Shown here piece after piece: positions 54,074 through 63,159 of a DNA stretch of 64,000 nucleotides. The notes beneath the pieces are model-generated. The model saw only the letters and a list, made by a program, of their open reading frames with translations, had not been told where the DNA came from and did no database searches. This DNA comes from Wurfbainia villosa (lineage: Eukaryota > Streptophyta > Magnoliopsida > Zingiberales > Zingiberaceae), in the NCBI GenBank assembly GCA_025175895.1, contig CM045987.1, positions 110,411,040-110,475,039 on the forward strand. Reading direction: 5' to 3'. Made by a program: the position numbers and the translations under genes. Position 1 is the stretch's first letter. The number at the start of each line of letters is the position of its first letter.

Positions 54074-55798
54074 CTAACCCTTAAGGATGGATTTTGGAAC
54101 CCAAAATAAGTTCTTTCCTATTGGGTTCACTAGATATTCCTTGGGGATCCATTTTCTAGCAATTACTTTCTTTTTATCTTGTCCCCTAGCTATTAGGCAT
54201 TTATAGGCCTTTTCATTTTTCTTTTCCTTATATCCTAGGCCTTTTTTGTTAAAACTTGCTCTTTGGCTCCCTATGATCATATTTAATGTGTTGGAGCCAA
54301 TTGTGAATTTTTCTAGGGCTTTAGTTAAATAATCTACCTTTTCCCTTAAAGCCCTATTTTCATTTATACATGCATCATTAACATCCAAAGGCATATAGTC
54401 ATGTGAGCATGCATCATCATGACAAGAAGAAACATTATCATTTAAGCATGCATTTTCTAGCTTATTTTCCAAATCCTTAATTTTATCTAGCATGCTCTTA
54501 TTTTTCTTTTTCATGCAAAATAAGTCCTTAGTTAAACTAGAGATTATGGAAACTATTTTCTTAGGAGAAGCATTCGTTACCATAGTTTCCATGTCTTCTT
54601 CTTCTTCTTCGGATGATGAGGATGTAGAAGCTCCCCCTTCATTTGAGCTCTCTCCACTTGAGCTTGATTCTTCATTTTCGGTGGAGGAGGAGCAATCCGA
54701 GTCATTAAGAGCCATTAGTGCAAGGTTGGAGTAGACATGCTCTTCTTCTTCGGATGAGGATGAAGAGGCAAGGTCATCCCATGTCTTGGCTTTGAGTGCC
54801 ATGGCCTTCCCTCTTCCTTTTGCCTTCTTTTCTTCTTCCTTTTTCTTGCTCCCCTTCTTCTTCCTCTTTTCTTCCTTCTTTTTCTTCTCTTCCTTGCTCT
54901 TGTTTAGGAGGGGACAATTGTCCCTTATGTGCCCCTCTCCTTGGCAATTATAGCATATGACCTTCCCCCTTGGTCTTCTATTCCTATCATGAGATTTATC
55001 AAATCTAAGATTCTTAAATGCACGCCTTACTTTCCTTACCATGTAGGCTTCTTCCGTGCTATCCATGGAGGAGGTAGAGGCTTCATCGGATGAGGAGGAG
55101 GGGACTTCCATCTTCTTCTTCCCCTTATTTGCCAACAAGGCTACTCCCCTTGAATTTTGGACTCTAGGCTCTTCTTGTATACCTTCAAGCCTTGTCTCAT
55201 GAAGCTCCATTGTTGAGAAAAATTCCTCCAAGGTACTTACTTCCAAGTTCTTGGAGATGTAAAATGAGTCCACCATGGAGTTCCATTTTGAGGACCGGGG
55301 AAAGACATCTATGACCTTCATTACCATATCCTGGTTTGATAGCTTCTCACCTACACTTGTTAGCCCAATTAATATTTCTTTAAACCTAGAATGTAGGGAA
55401 GTTACCTTTTCTCCCTTTTCAAGCTTAATATTTGATAGTTGGGAGCGGAGGAGATCTCTTCTTGCTAGCTTGGCTTCCGAAGTGCCTTCATGAAGTTCAA
55501 CCAATCTCTCCCACATCTCTTTGGCACTTGAGCACTCCCCTATTCTATTTACTTCTTGTTGAGGGAGGACATTGTATAGGTGGTGCTTGGCCTTTGAGTT
55601 TGCAAGGTGCTCTTCCCTTTGCTTTTTGGTCCACCTAGATTTTTCTATTGGCTTCCCTTCTTCATCCCTAGGCAACACGAAACTGGATTCCATTGTAATC
55701 ATAATGTCAAAATCCGTTTCGAAAAATACCTCCATTCGCTTCTTCCACCAAGCGAATTCTCCTTCAAATTTCGGGGGATGGATGTTTGAGCCGGCCAT
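54074..55798 (-). CDS. Intact gag of gag-only element G
   Basis: 574 residues from MAGSNIHPP. Full gag N-terminal domain, residues about 10-210 (FAWWKKRMEVFF, MWERLVELHEGTSEAKLARRDLL, FPRSSKWNSMVDSFYISKNL). One CX2CX4HX4C knuckle at about 285-300 (CYNCQGEGHIRDNC), a Lys/Glu-rich basic run, two Ser/Glu acidic stretches (about 345-405), a coiled coil with Leu heptads (about 425-500) and a C-terminal motif WIPKEYLVNP...FWVPKSIL shared with C. No stop or shift. Gag would form particles and bind RNA in the cytoplasm. The start is the first ATG after the primer site. This is one of two uninterrupted element genes in the window. Confidence 0.9.
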   Translation of the reverse strand: MAGSNIHPPKFEGEFAWWKKRMEVFFETDFDIMITMESSFVLPRDEEGKPIEKSRWTKKQREEHLANSKAKHHLYNVLPQQEVNRIGECSSAKEMWERLVELHEGTSEAKLARRDLLRSQLSNIKLEKGEKVTSLHSRFKEILIGLTSVGEKLSNQDMVMKVIDVFPRSSKWNSMVDSFYISKNLEVSTLEEFFSTMELHETRLEGIQEEPRVQNSRGVALLANKGKKKMEVPSSSSDEASTSSMDSTEEAYMVRKVRRAFKNLRFDKSHDRNRRPRGKVICYNCQGEGHIRDNCPLLNKSKEEKKKKEEKRKKKGSKKKEEEKKAKGRGKAMALKAKTWDDLASSSSSEEEEHVYSNLALMALNDSDCSSSTENEESSSSGESSNEGGASTSSSSEEEEEDMETMVTNASPKKIVSIISSLTKDLFCMKKKNKSMLDKIKDLENKLENACLNDNVSSCHDDACSHDYMPLDVNDACINENRALREKVDYLTKALEKFTIGSNTLNMIIGSQRASFNKKGLGYKEKKNEKAYKCLIARGQDKKKVIARKWIPKEYLVNPIGKNLFWVPKSILKG

Positions 55799-55846
55799 TT
55801 TTAGATGAAGTGTTTGTTGCAGCGGTTAGTCCTCGACAAATGACTT

Positions 55847-55859
55847 GGCTCTGATACCA
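55847..55859 (-). promoter_or_regulatory. Primer-binding site of element G
   Basis: TGGTATCAGAGCC on the minus strand, two bases from the 5' LTR. Intact. Confidence 0.92.
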
Positions 55860-56265
55860 CTTGTAGGGAATCGAATCGATATGATTGGCCGGCTAGAGGG
55901 GGGTGAATAGCCCTTTTCGTTTGATGTCGTAATTCACTCGTCTACAAAATGTTAGCGCAAGCGGAAGCAATAAACTAAGACAAGCAAATAGAAATAAAAC
56001 AAAGACAATACAAACACCGAGATGTAACGTGGTTCACGGCTACGCCGCTAATCCACGGTCCGATTCGTCCACGGTGAATCACTCCGCAATCTATCCACTA
56101 GATCTCTCCTTTGCACAAAGCTAGGTGGAGGTAACCTCTTTACACAAAGATCACTCTTCTACAATGGAATGAAGATTAGAGCAAGTAGAAGAGTGGAAAA
56201 TCGTTTAGGGCACTTTGGGAGTAGTTGGGCGTTCAAGCATTAACCCCCCAAAGCCCCATCCCCTT

Positions 56266-56275
56266 CCTTTTTATA
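56266..56275 (-). promoter_or_regulatory. TATA box of the element G LTR
   Basis: TATAAAAAGG on the minus strand, followed by a GGGGATGGGG context; repeated in the other LTR at 52008-52017. Confidence 0.55.
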
Positions 56276-56307
56276 GAGGAAGAGGGTTTCTTCCCGTTGA
56301 CACAGGA

Positions 56308-56649
56308 GCAGTCGACTGATGGCACCCATCAGTCGACCGGGTGTCAGTCGCTGCGCCAATAACGACCGCTTTCCACGCTGGATACTATCAACGCGATCGG
56401 CATCGACTGATGGCACCCATCAGTCGACTGATGTCAACCAGTCGAGTCCTCAACGAGGTCGACTCCATTCTGTGCCCGTGCACAGTGACATCAGTCGACT
56501 GCCGTCCCTTGGCAGTCGACTGATCAAGCCATCAGTCGACTGCCCATGCTGGCAGTCGACTGATCAACTTGATTCAGCCACATTAGACCAGTCGATCGAC
56601 CCATCGACTCAGAGCAGTCGACTGCCGTGACATGGCAGTCGACTGGTGT
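56308..56649 (-). repeat. CAGTCGACTG palindrome cluster in the 5' LTR of G
   Basis: Eight perfect sites (about 56309, 56419, 56490, 56513, 56532, 56552, 56612 and 56634) plus partial forms. Irregular spacing of 19-110 bases. Confidence 0.85.
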
Positions 56650-57091
56650 CGGGAAAACTCATCCGACACTTGGCCAAATGGCCAAGTTTCACCTAAGAGC
56701 TACCCTTCCCGGGTTACAATCGCTCACTCTCATCCCTCGGAGTCCCTCGCCTTCGAAGTTCTCTTCGTTCGCGGCCACATCCCTCGGCAGCATCAGGCGC
56801 ACGACTCTGCAATGCTCCTTCGCGTCTCTTGCCTCGAAGTCTACTTCCTCCGGCTTCACTCCAAGCTCCTCGTCCGGCGGTCCCTCGGATGCTCCAAGCG
56901 CACGGCTTCCGCAAAGCTATCCTTCACCGACTCAAGGCACGAGTCATGAGATGTGAAACTCGCCATGGCTCCATGTGCGAATTACTAAGTCCTGTACGAC
57001 TTCAACGCACATATCAAATCAACATATCAAACTAACTTAAACCCTTTGCCACACCATCAAAACCATATTACGACAAGAGATTGCCCTAACA

Positions 57092-57233
57092 AAGGTGAAG
57101 TTATAAGGAATAAAGCTAGAGGAATCGATGATCGCTTGAGGGGGGGGTGAATAGCAAAATACTTCTCTCGATGGAATTCGTTCGTGCTCATTTCTACAGT
57201 TCGTTAGTACGCAACGGAAATACAAAGTACAAA
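57092..57233 (+). repeat. Right copy of the duplicated E / F-LTR junction
   Basis: AAGGTGAAG...AAGCTAGA of element E, then GGAATCGATGATCG of the F LTR. Matches 51367-51511 with about five changes and a shorter G run. Confidence 0.85.
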
Positions 57234-58527
57234 TACAAACATGAATACACAAGCACAAAGACACAAGATATAATGTGGTTCGGAACCCTAGTTCCTACTC
57301 CACGAGACGAGCTCAATAGCGAGCTCTAGTGATGCACACACCACTAATAAACCTCTCCTTCTCGACAACAAGTCGATGTGGAGAAAAACCTTTTACAATG
57401 TGAGCTTACAACAATAAGCAAAAAGAAACAATCAAATACAAGTAAAATACAAAACATAGAACTAAACACTTTACACGAAGTGAGCTTTGCGTGCTTGATG
57501 ATTTGATTGCTTTGGAATGATTTACGTCTGGAATGCAGTAGCGATTCCCCTCCAAATCGCCCCAAGAATCATTGGTCGAAATCCTCCACGAACAACTCTT
57601 TTTATGCCTTCGTGTGACCTAGATTTCCGCCTAGTAGTCGACTTCCTACAATGACGTTGTCTCACAACGAACTTAATCCACGTTGGTATTCCAGCCAACG
57701 AATACACTAGCAGCCGACTGTCATTACTAGCAGTCGACTACCAAGCTCGTAGTCGACTGCTTAGTCGTCTATTGAGCTTTCTGTGCTCATGGTCACAAAC
57801 AATACCAATCGCCCTCAAGGTGATCGACGCCAAGGCGGTCGATTTCCCAAAGTCGGCGATCAATCAAGGCCACACGATCGCGATCGACTGACCGATCGTC
57901 ATAATCGATCCAACTACTCAGAGTCGACTCGGCTGCCAAGTATCAAAACACTTGACCAGTCGACTGATCCATAATCCTAGTCGACTGCTAAACCACAAAC
58001 ATGAGGTTAGCCCCAAGTATGATTCCCTCATAATTGCTAGACCACCCTTAGCCTAGACCTAAGCCTTCTAGCCACCTCCATCAGTCTCATGCCAATCGGA
58101 TCCCTCCAAGTCATCCATGACTTGTTCTTCCATATGTTAGCCTTCGGGTGCTTCCATCAGCTATTATCATACTAATTGGGTCTACACTACCAAGGTACAT
58201 TTAGGCTTACACTGCCAAGACACACGCTTAGACTTTACACCACCAAACATTGGACTTATGCTGCCAAGACTACAGCTTGGACTTTACGCTACCAATATCA
58301 CACCCTTGGACTTTCCTTGCCAACTGCATGTTGGACTTTCCAAATGTCAAGACTCATGCTTGGAATTTCCAATTACCAAGACCCATGCTTGGACTTTACC
58401 ATTGCCAAGACCCAAGACTTGGAGTTTCCATGACAATCACATTGTCATGCATTTTGTCGAACATCAAAATACTGCTCGAGTAAAACTCGAGTCTGGTTTA
58501 TCATGACCTGAGTCGTTTGCACTAATA
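57121..58527 (-). repeat. 3' LTR of element F
   Basis: About 1407 bases. The outer terminus lacks the TGTAA seen at 62592; the inner one is CACTAATA, mutated from CACCAACA. It has palindromes and altered forms (57640-57985) and the AGTCCAA array (58190-58440), which link it to the C LTR. Confidence 0.85.
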
Positions 58528-60360
58528 ATCTTCCCCTTTTTGATATTTGACAAAACCTTTGAGTTAGGCCACCTAACTCAAGCTATCAAATCTCACAATT
58601 CTCTCCCTTTTTTGACATTCATCAAAAAGGCTCTCCCCAAAGGTATCAATATCTCATATCCCAATGAGATCTTACAATCTCCACCTTGGTCTAAACACAT
58701 CTAGGATGTCTTCACTCTTCCTAGTGATAAGTCCCATAACACTAAATGAGAGGCAATCCTCACTTCTAAAATTCTCCCCCTTTGGTGAGCACAATGAGGG
58801 TTCTCAAAACCCTTCATGTCTGACCCTTTGAGGAATACACATCCATCATCCCAGATGGATAACCCCCCCCCCCCTAAAGGCTTGCTCTCCCTTGACCATT
58901 GCACCAACAATGTTCTTGGAGAGTCTCTAAGCCTATAGGAACACTAAACCAACAAAATTAAGGGAAAAAGTTTAAACTTGAACTTTCACACACTTTACAT
59001 TTGATTCTCACCCTAAACAACTCTCCTAATCCATATCTAATGAATTTTCACCCTTCCAATGTTTTCCAAAGCATATCCTAGGGGTAGAAGCAGTTAGGGT
59101 AGCTTAACATGGCTGAAACTGGGCTAAACTAACCTTGTTTACTCGAAATCAGACTTGGCAATCGACTCAGTTAGCAACCAATCGATTGTACTCAATGCCA
59201 GTTGACTGCCCAAGGCGACAGTCGACTGATTTCTGCAGATGCAAAAATCAGAGTCAGAAAATAAATTTCAAAAAATCATAAGTAATTATACATAATTCAA
59301 AAAATCATGAAAATTCATATGTATAATACTTATATCAATCATTATGAATGAAAAATATTTAAATATAAAATACCCATTAAATAGTGAGATTGATACAAAG
59401 TTCAAAAATAAAGATAACTTTAATATTTTGAGTCTACTTTGTATCAACTTCATCAATGGTGATTGCTATCAAAAGATAGGCTTCACCAAGTTTTTTCAAA
59501 ATGATTTTGAAATATTTTTAAAACCTTATATTAGACCATGATCTATGGGCTCAATGCACATGACTTGCACATTAGCTTTCCTCATGATCCATCAATTCTA
59601 TAAGTTGAGTTTGAGTTCATCTAGATGCAAGAACTATGCACCTTGAACTTAACTCATTTTCCTAACATCTTACATGTGTATAGGGTGTATCAATACACAC
59701 ACATGTCAATGTAATGTGAGATGTGGATTTTGGTTATTCCTAGACTAAGGTCTCATGCATTTTTCTAGGCAACACTATTTAATTCCCTTATACATGGGAC
59801 TTCAAATCATGTCATAGTCCTTAAATCAATTTTAATTAATCCTAAATGCATGAATGATGATTATGGCATATAATGATAGCACAAATAAATACATGTGCCA
59901 ATAATCATGATGTCATGGCATATAAATAAACCTAAATACACATGACATAAAAACCTAAACATTATCATAACATTTTAAAAGATTAAATGAAATATGATGT
60001 CATGACATGGCAAGGCAAACAAAGCATGGCAAGTATAAAATACAAAGGTATATAATACCTAAGTGTCAAGCTCAAATTGTCATTTCTAGAATTAAATCCA
60101 TATTTTTCATAATACCACTCATCTCCCAAGTGTGCCAAAAATCTAAAATGGCACATCATGACCTCTAAACTTAATTGTGCCAATTTTGATCAATTTTCAA
60201 TACTTCTCAAATTCTAATTGGTACATCCTAAAATCCTTTAGGATATAAATCTAAACTTATTTCCAAAGTATCCCATTACCTTGGAAATGACCTAAAGTGC
60301 CAACTTTGAAATGGTTAGGTTAACTACCCATCCATTCAAGGTTGACACAATCTAACCCAT
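58528..60360 (-). other. Pol-less 3' region of element F
   Basis: Polypurine tracts (CTTCCCCTTTTTGA at 58528 and others near 58625 and 58785), an inverted LTR-start copy ATTGCACCAACAAT (58898-58911), two degenerate palindromes (59190-59235), the motif pair (CATCTTAC 59666-59673, GTGAGATG 59716-59723). Colinear with 20730-22627 of element C. Confidence 0.75.
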
Positions 60361-62010
60361 TTAGCATGAGGAAATCACGCTCCTAGGAACCCAATACTTA
60401 TTGGAGCTCCTTGGGTTTACTAGGTAATCACTAGGGATATCCTCCCTTAGTACCTTCCTAATGACCCGCTTAGGCTTGGAAGCCTTTGTCAATTTGGTCT
60501 TGCCTAGGTGAACTCTAGGGATAACTTCCCTTGTGACCTTCTTAGTGGCTTTCTTAGGTTTCATGGAAACCTTGGCCATTAGGCACTTACCATGGTTAAC
60601 CTTAGGGATGACTTCCCTAGTAACCTTGATTTTCCTAGACCAAGAAATAGTTCCATAATCGAATGGAACACTATGGTAGGTCTTCTTGGGCTTAGGTTTG
60701 TGACCCAAACCTTTCTTGCCCCTAGATGGTTCTTGTCTTCTAGACCCTAGGTTTTGACTCCTAGACCCTTTAATTGAATTTGTCATTTTTGCAAGGGTCT
60801 TCTCTAATTTCTCAAGCCTTGACCTCAAGGCTTGGTTCTCTAATTCTAATTTCTCAATTTTTTTTTATTAGCCTTTTGGTAATTGTTCTTTCTTTTAGGC
60901 ATATGCCTACCCTTCGTAGGGTTAATGCCTAAATGGTTTTCTACCTTTCTAATTGCTTCCTTAGGTAGAATTGTTCTAGATTTGTCCTTAACCCTAACAT
61001 TGCAAGATTTGTCACCTAAACAATAAGCTCTATTTTTAGCATGTTCTATATGATTATGCACAATTGCAAGAGTATTAAAATTACTCCTAGAATACTTTCT
61101 AGCCTTCTAAAAAGAATGAGCATTATTTAAATTTACCTTAGGTTTTGCCTTAACTCCCCCTACATGTGTAGCTCCTTCTTTTCCCTTGCTAGGTTGTCTT
61201 CGCTTAGGGCATTGGCTTCTATAGTGGCCCTGTTGATTGCACTTGAAGAACACAATGTACTCTTTGCTCTTAATTGTTGGGGCTCCAGTCTCCTTGGTCT
61301 TTGGCACGACTTATGCCATCTTCTTGACTCGTTTTGAACACTTACTCTTGTAATGTTTTACTTCCCTACACTCAAAACACACAATATGCTTTTTATTTTT
61401 AATCAAAGTGCTTGAGTTACCTAGTTCAGTGGTGGAAGCCATAGTTGGTTCTTCATCTCTCCTGGAGGTTGAAGCTTCCTCTTGATTTTTTTCCGGAGTG
61501 GATGGTCTCTCCTCCTTTTCAATCCTAGAGGTGGAGGCTTCCTCCAATTATTCCACCTCTTCTATCGATCTAAATGTTAATTCCCTCTCAACTTCCAAAT
61601 CCTCACTCTCTTGAGAGAATGAGCTTGCTTCTTCGGTCTCCTTCTCCAACTGAACTGATGATGGATCTTCATGATATTTTGTCAACTTACTTCAAAGCTC
61701 CTTGGCATCCTTATAATCTCTTAATCTACACAAAATATCATTAGGGATTACACTAACTAATATACTAGTTACCTTATTGTATATATTGAAGTATGGGAGT
61801 TGCTCCTTGCTCCACTTCTTCTTCTTGAGTATTCTTCCCTTTTCATCCTTTGGAGCATCAAACCCTACTATAACACTAATCTAATTATTAAAAATCACAT
61901 ATAAGAAAATATTTCATTCTTCTCGCCCATTTCTCAAATTCTTTGGCTCCATAGAGTTCATATGGAGGAGGCACATTGATGTCATGTCCCAAGCCAAGAC
62001 TCAGTTCCAT
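60361..62010 (-). pseudogene. Gag of element F
   Basis: Starts near 62010 (MELSLGLGHDINVPPP), followed by several stops around 61890. DAKEL...KYHEDPSSVQLEKE at about 61670 shows the same truncated N-terminal domain as C. Then the acidic linker, knuckle 1 (CFECREVKHYKSKC, its glycine replaced), knuckle 2 (FFKCNQQGHYRSQC, first Cys changed to Phe), HGKCLMAKV and VTREVIPRV repeats and the NKYWVPRSVI end. At least four stops or shifts. Confidence 0.87.
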
Positions 62011-62061
62011 CTTACCCTCTAGCATGTTTGCTCCCTTGGTTGTGAAGCCAGTAAAGATCAA

Positions 62062-62076
62062 CCTGCTCTAATACCA
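62062..62076 (-). promoter_or_regulatory. Primer-binding site of element F
   Basis: The minus strand reads TGGTATTAGAGCAGG, one transition from the Met-tRNA site, followed by the gag leader of F. The sequence on its upstream side is a foreign small LTR, not the F LTR. Confidence 0.75.
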
Positions 62077-62078
62077 AT

Positions 62079-62591
62079 TGTTAGTACCTATAAGATTCAC
62101 ATATCTCTACAATGACATGATATTGTCCACTTTGGGCCTGAGCCCTCATGGTTTTATTTTTGGGATTTACTAAAAGGCCTCATACCAATGGAGATATTTT
62201 TTTATCTTATAAGCATATGATCTTTTTCATGTCTTACCAATGTGTGACTTTGATTGTATTTCTCATACTCCCAACAATCCCCCCCCCTCAAACGAAGAAT
62301 CACATTGAGCCTCCCTCAAGCCTATCCATTCTCAAAGTATTTCCTCTGCTTGATATCCGATTTTTAACCCACCAAGACTTCCTACCAACTGTTTGGTCCT
62401 CCTGACCCAATTGGACTTCTTGTCAGTTGTCCAGCCCTTCTGACCCAACTGGACTTCCTGTCAATTGTTTGATCCTCCAGACCCAACTGGACTTCCTGCC
62501 TGGTGTCTAGTTCTCTTGATCCCGACATGAGAGCTCCATTTCCTTCATTCGAGGTTCATGGCTTGACATGAACCATGACTCTGATACCAAT
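62079..62591 (-). mobile_element. Small TRIM-like element fused into the F leader
   Basis: A 198-base LTR (62079-62276, TGTTAGTACC...CTCCCAACA), a polypurine tract (ATCCCCCCCCCTCAAACG, 62277-62294), about 280 bases of interior with three units of a ~40-base repeat (62385-62520) and its own primer site (TGGTATCAGAGTC, minus strand, 62577-62589). Its second LTR is absent; the F LTR stands there. No coding capacity. The edges are two copies of CTCT(A/G)ATACCAATTGT. Confidence 0.75.
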
Positions 62592-63159
62592 TGTAAAGGA
62601 ATCGATGATCTCTAGAGGGGGAGGGGTTGAATAATGGAATGCTTCGCTCGATGGAATTCATTCATTCTTATTTCTATAGTTCGTTAGTACGCAATGGAAA
62701 TACAAAATACAAATACAAATACAAATACAAACACGAATACACAAGCACAAAGACACAAGATATAACGTCGTTCGAACCCTAGTTCCTACTCATCGGGGTG
62801 AGCTCAATAGCGAGCTCTAGTGATGCACACACTACTAATAAACCTCTCCTTCTCGACAATAAGTCGGAGGTGGAGAAAAACCCCTTACAATGTGAGCTTA
62901 CAATAATAAGAAAGAAGAAACAATCAAATACAAGTAAAATATAAAACAAAGAACAAAACACTTTACATGAATGAGCTTTGCTTGATTGATGATTTGATTG
63001 CTTTTGAATGGATTTAAAGGTCTGGAATGCAGTAGCATTCACCTCCAAATCGTCCCAAGAACCATTGGCTAAAATCCTCCATAAACACCTCCTTTCATGC
63101 CTCCACTTGACCTAGATTTCTGCCTAGTAGTCGACTGCCCAAAGGCACCAGTCGACTGC
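62592..63159 (-). repeat. 5' LTR of element F, truncated
   Basis: TGTAAAGGAATCGATGATC... matches 57121 to about 57690. Ends at a palindrome, CAGTCGACTG, where the Athila-like LTR begins. Confidence 0.85.

Larger units (their letters stand above)
51604..57091 (-). mobile_element. Gag-only copia element G (non-autonomous, intact gag)
   Basis: LTRs 51604-52779 and 55862-57091, perfect primer site, intact gag (54074-55798), no pol, several polypurine tracts. It is a different family from C and F: a full gag N-terminal domain and one zinc knuckle. The intact gag and closely matching LTRs suggest a younger insertion. The right flank begins AAGGT; the left flank is not a simple duplication. Confidence 0.88.
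55862..57091 (-). repeat. Right (5') LTR of element G
   Basis: 1230 bases, TGTAGGGAATCG...CCCTAACA. Eight perfect CAGTCGACTG sites between 56308 and 56644; about 50 bases near 56340-56420 are absent from the other LTR. TATA (reverse) at 56266-56275. Confidence 0.9.
36140..57120 (+). mobile_element. Sirevirus-type copia element E, heavily interrupted
   Basis: Gag, spacer, protease, integrase and the start of RT occur in order at 36463-36662, 38682-40131, 40704-41211, 42900-43728 and 51046-51395 (with a second copy of the last 29 bases at 57092-57120). The gaps are filled by a hAT-like element, a solo LTR, an Athila-like element, G and F. It is more diverged from B than A or D are and is probably the oldest copy. 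The rest of RT and the 3' LTR lie beyond the window or are lost. Confidence 0.85.
57121..63159 (-). mobile_element. Gag-only copia element F (same family as C, decayed)
   Basis: 3' LTR 57121-58527, non-coding region, gag 60361-62010, primer site 62062-62076, a foreign 513-base segment, then a 5' LTR 62592-63159 cut by an Athila-like LTR. As in C, no pol lies between gag and LTR. Gag shares the C-specific traits (short N-terminal domain, two knuckles). Confidence 0.85.
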
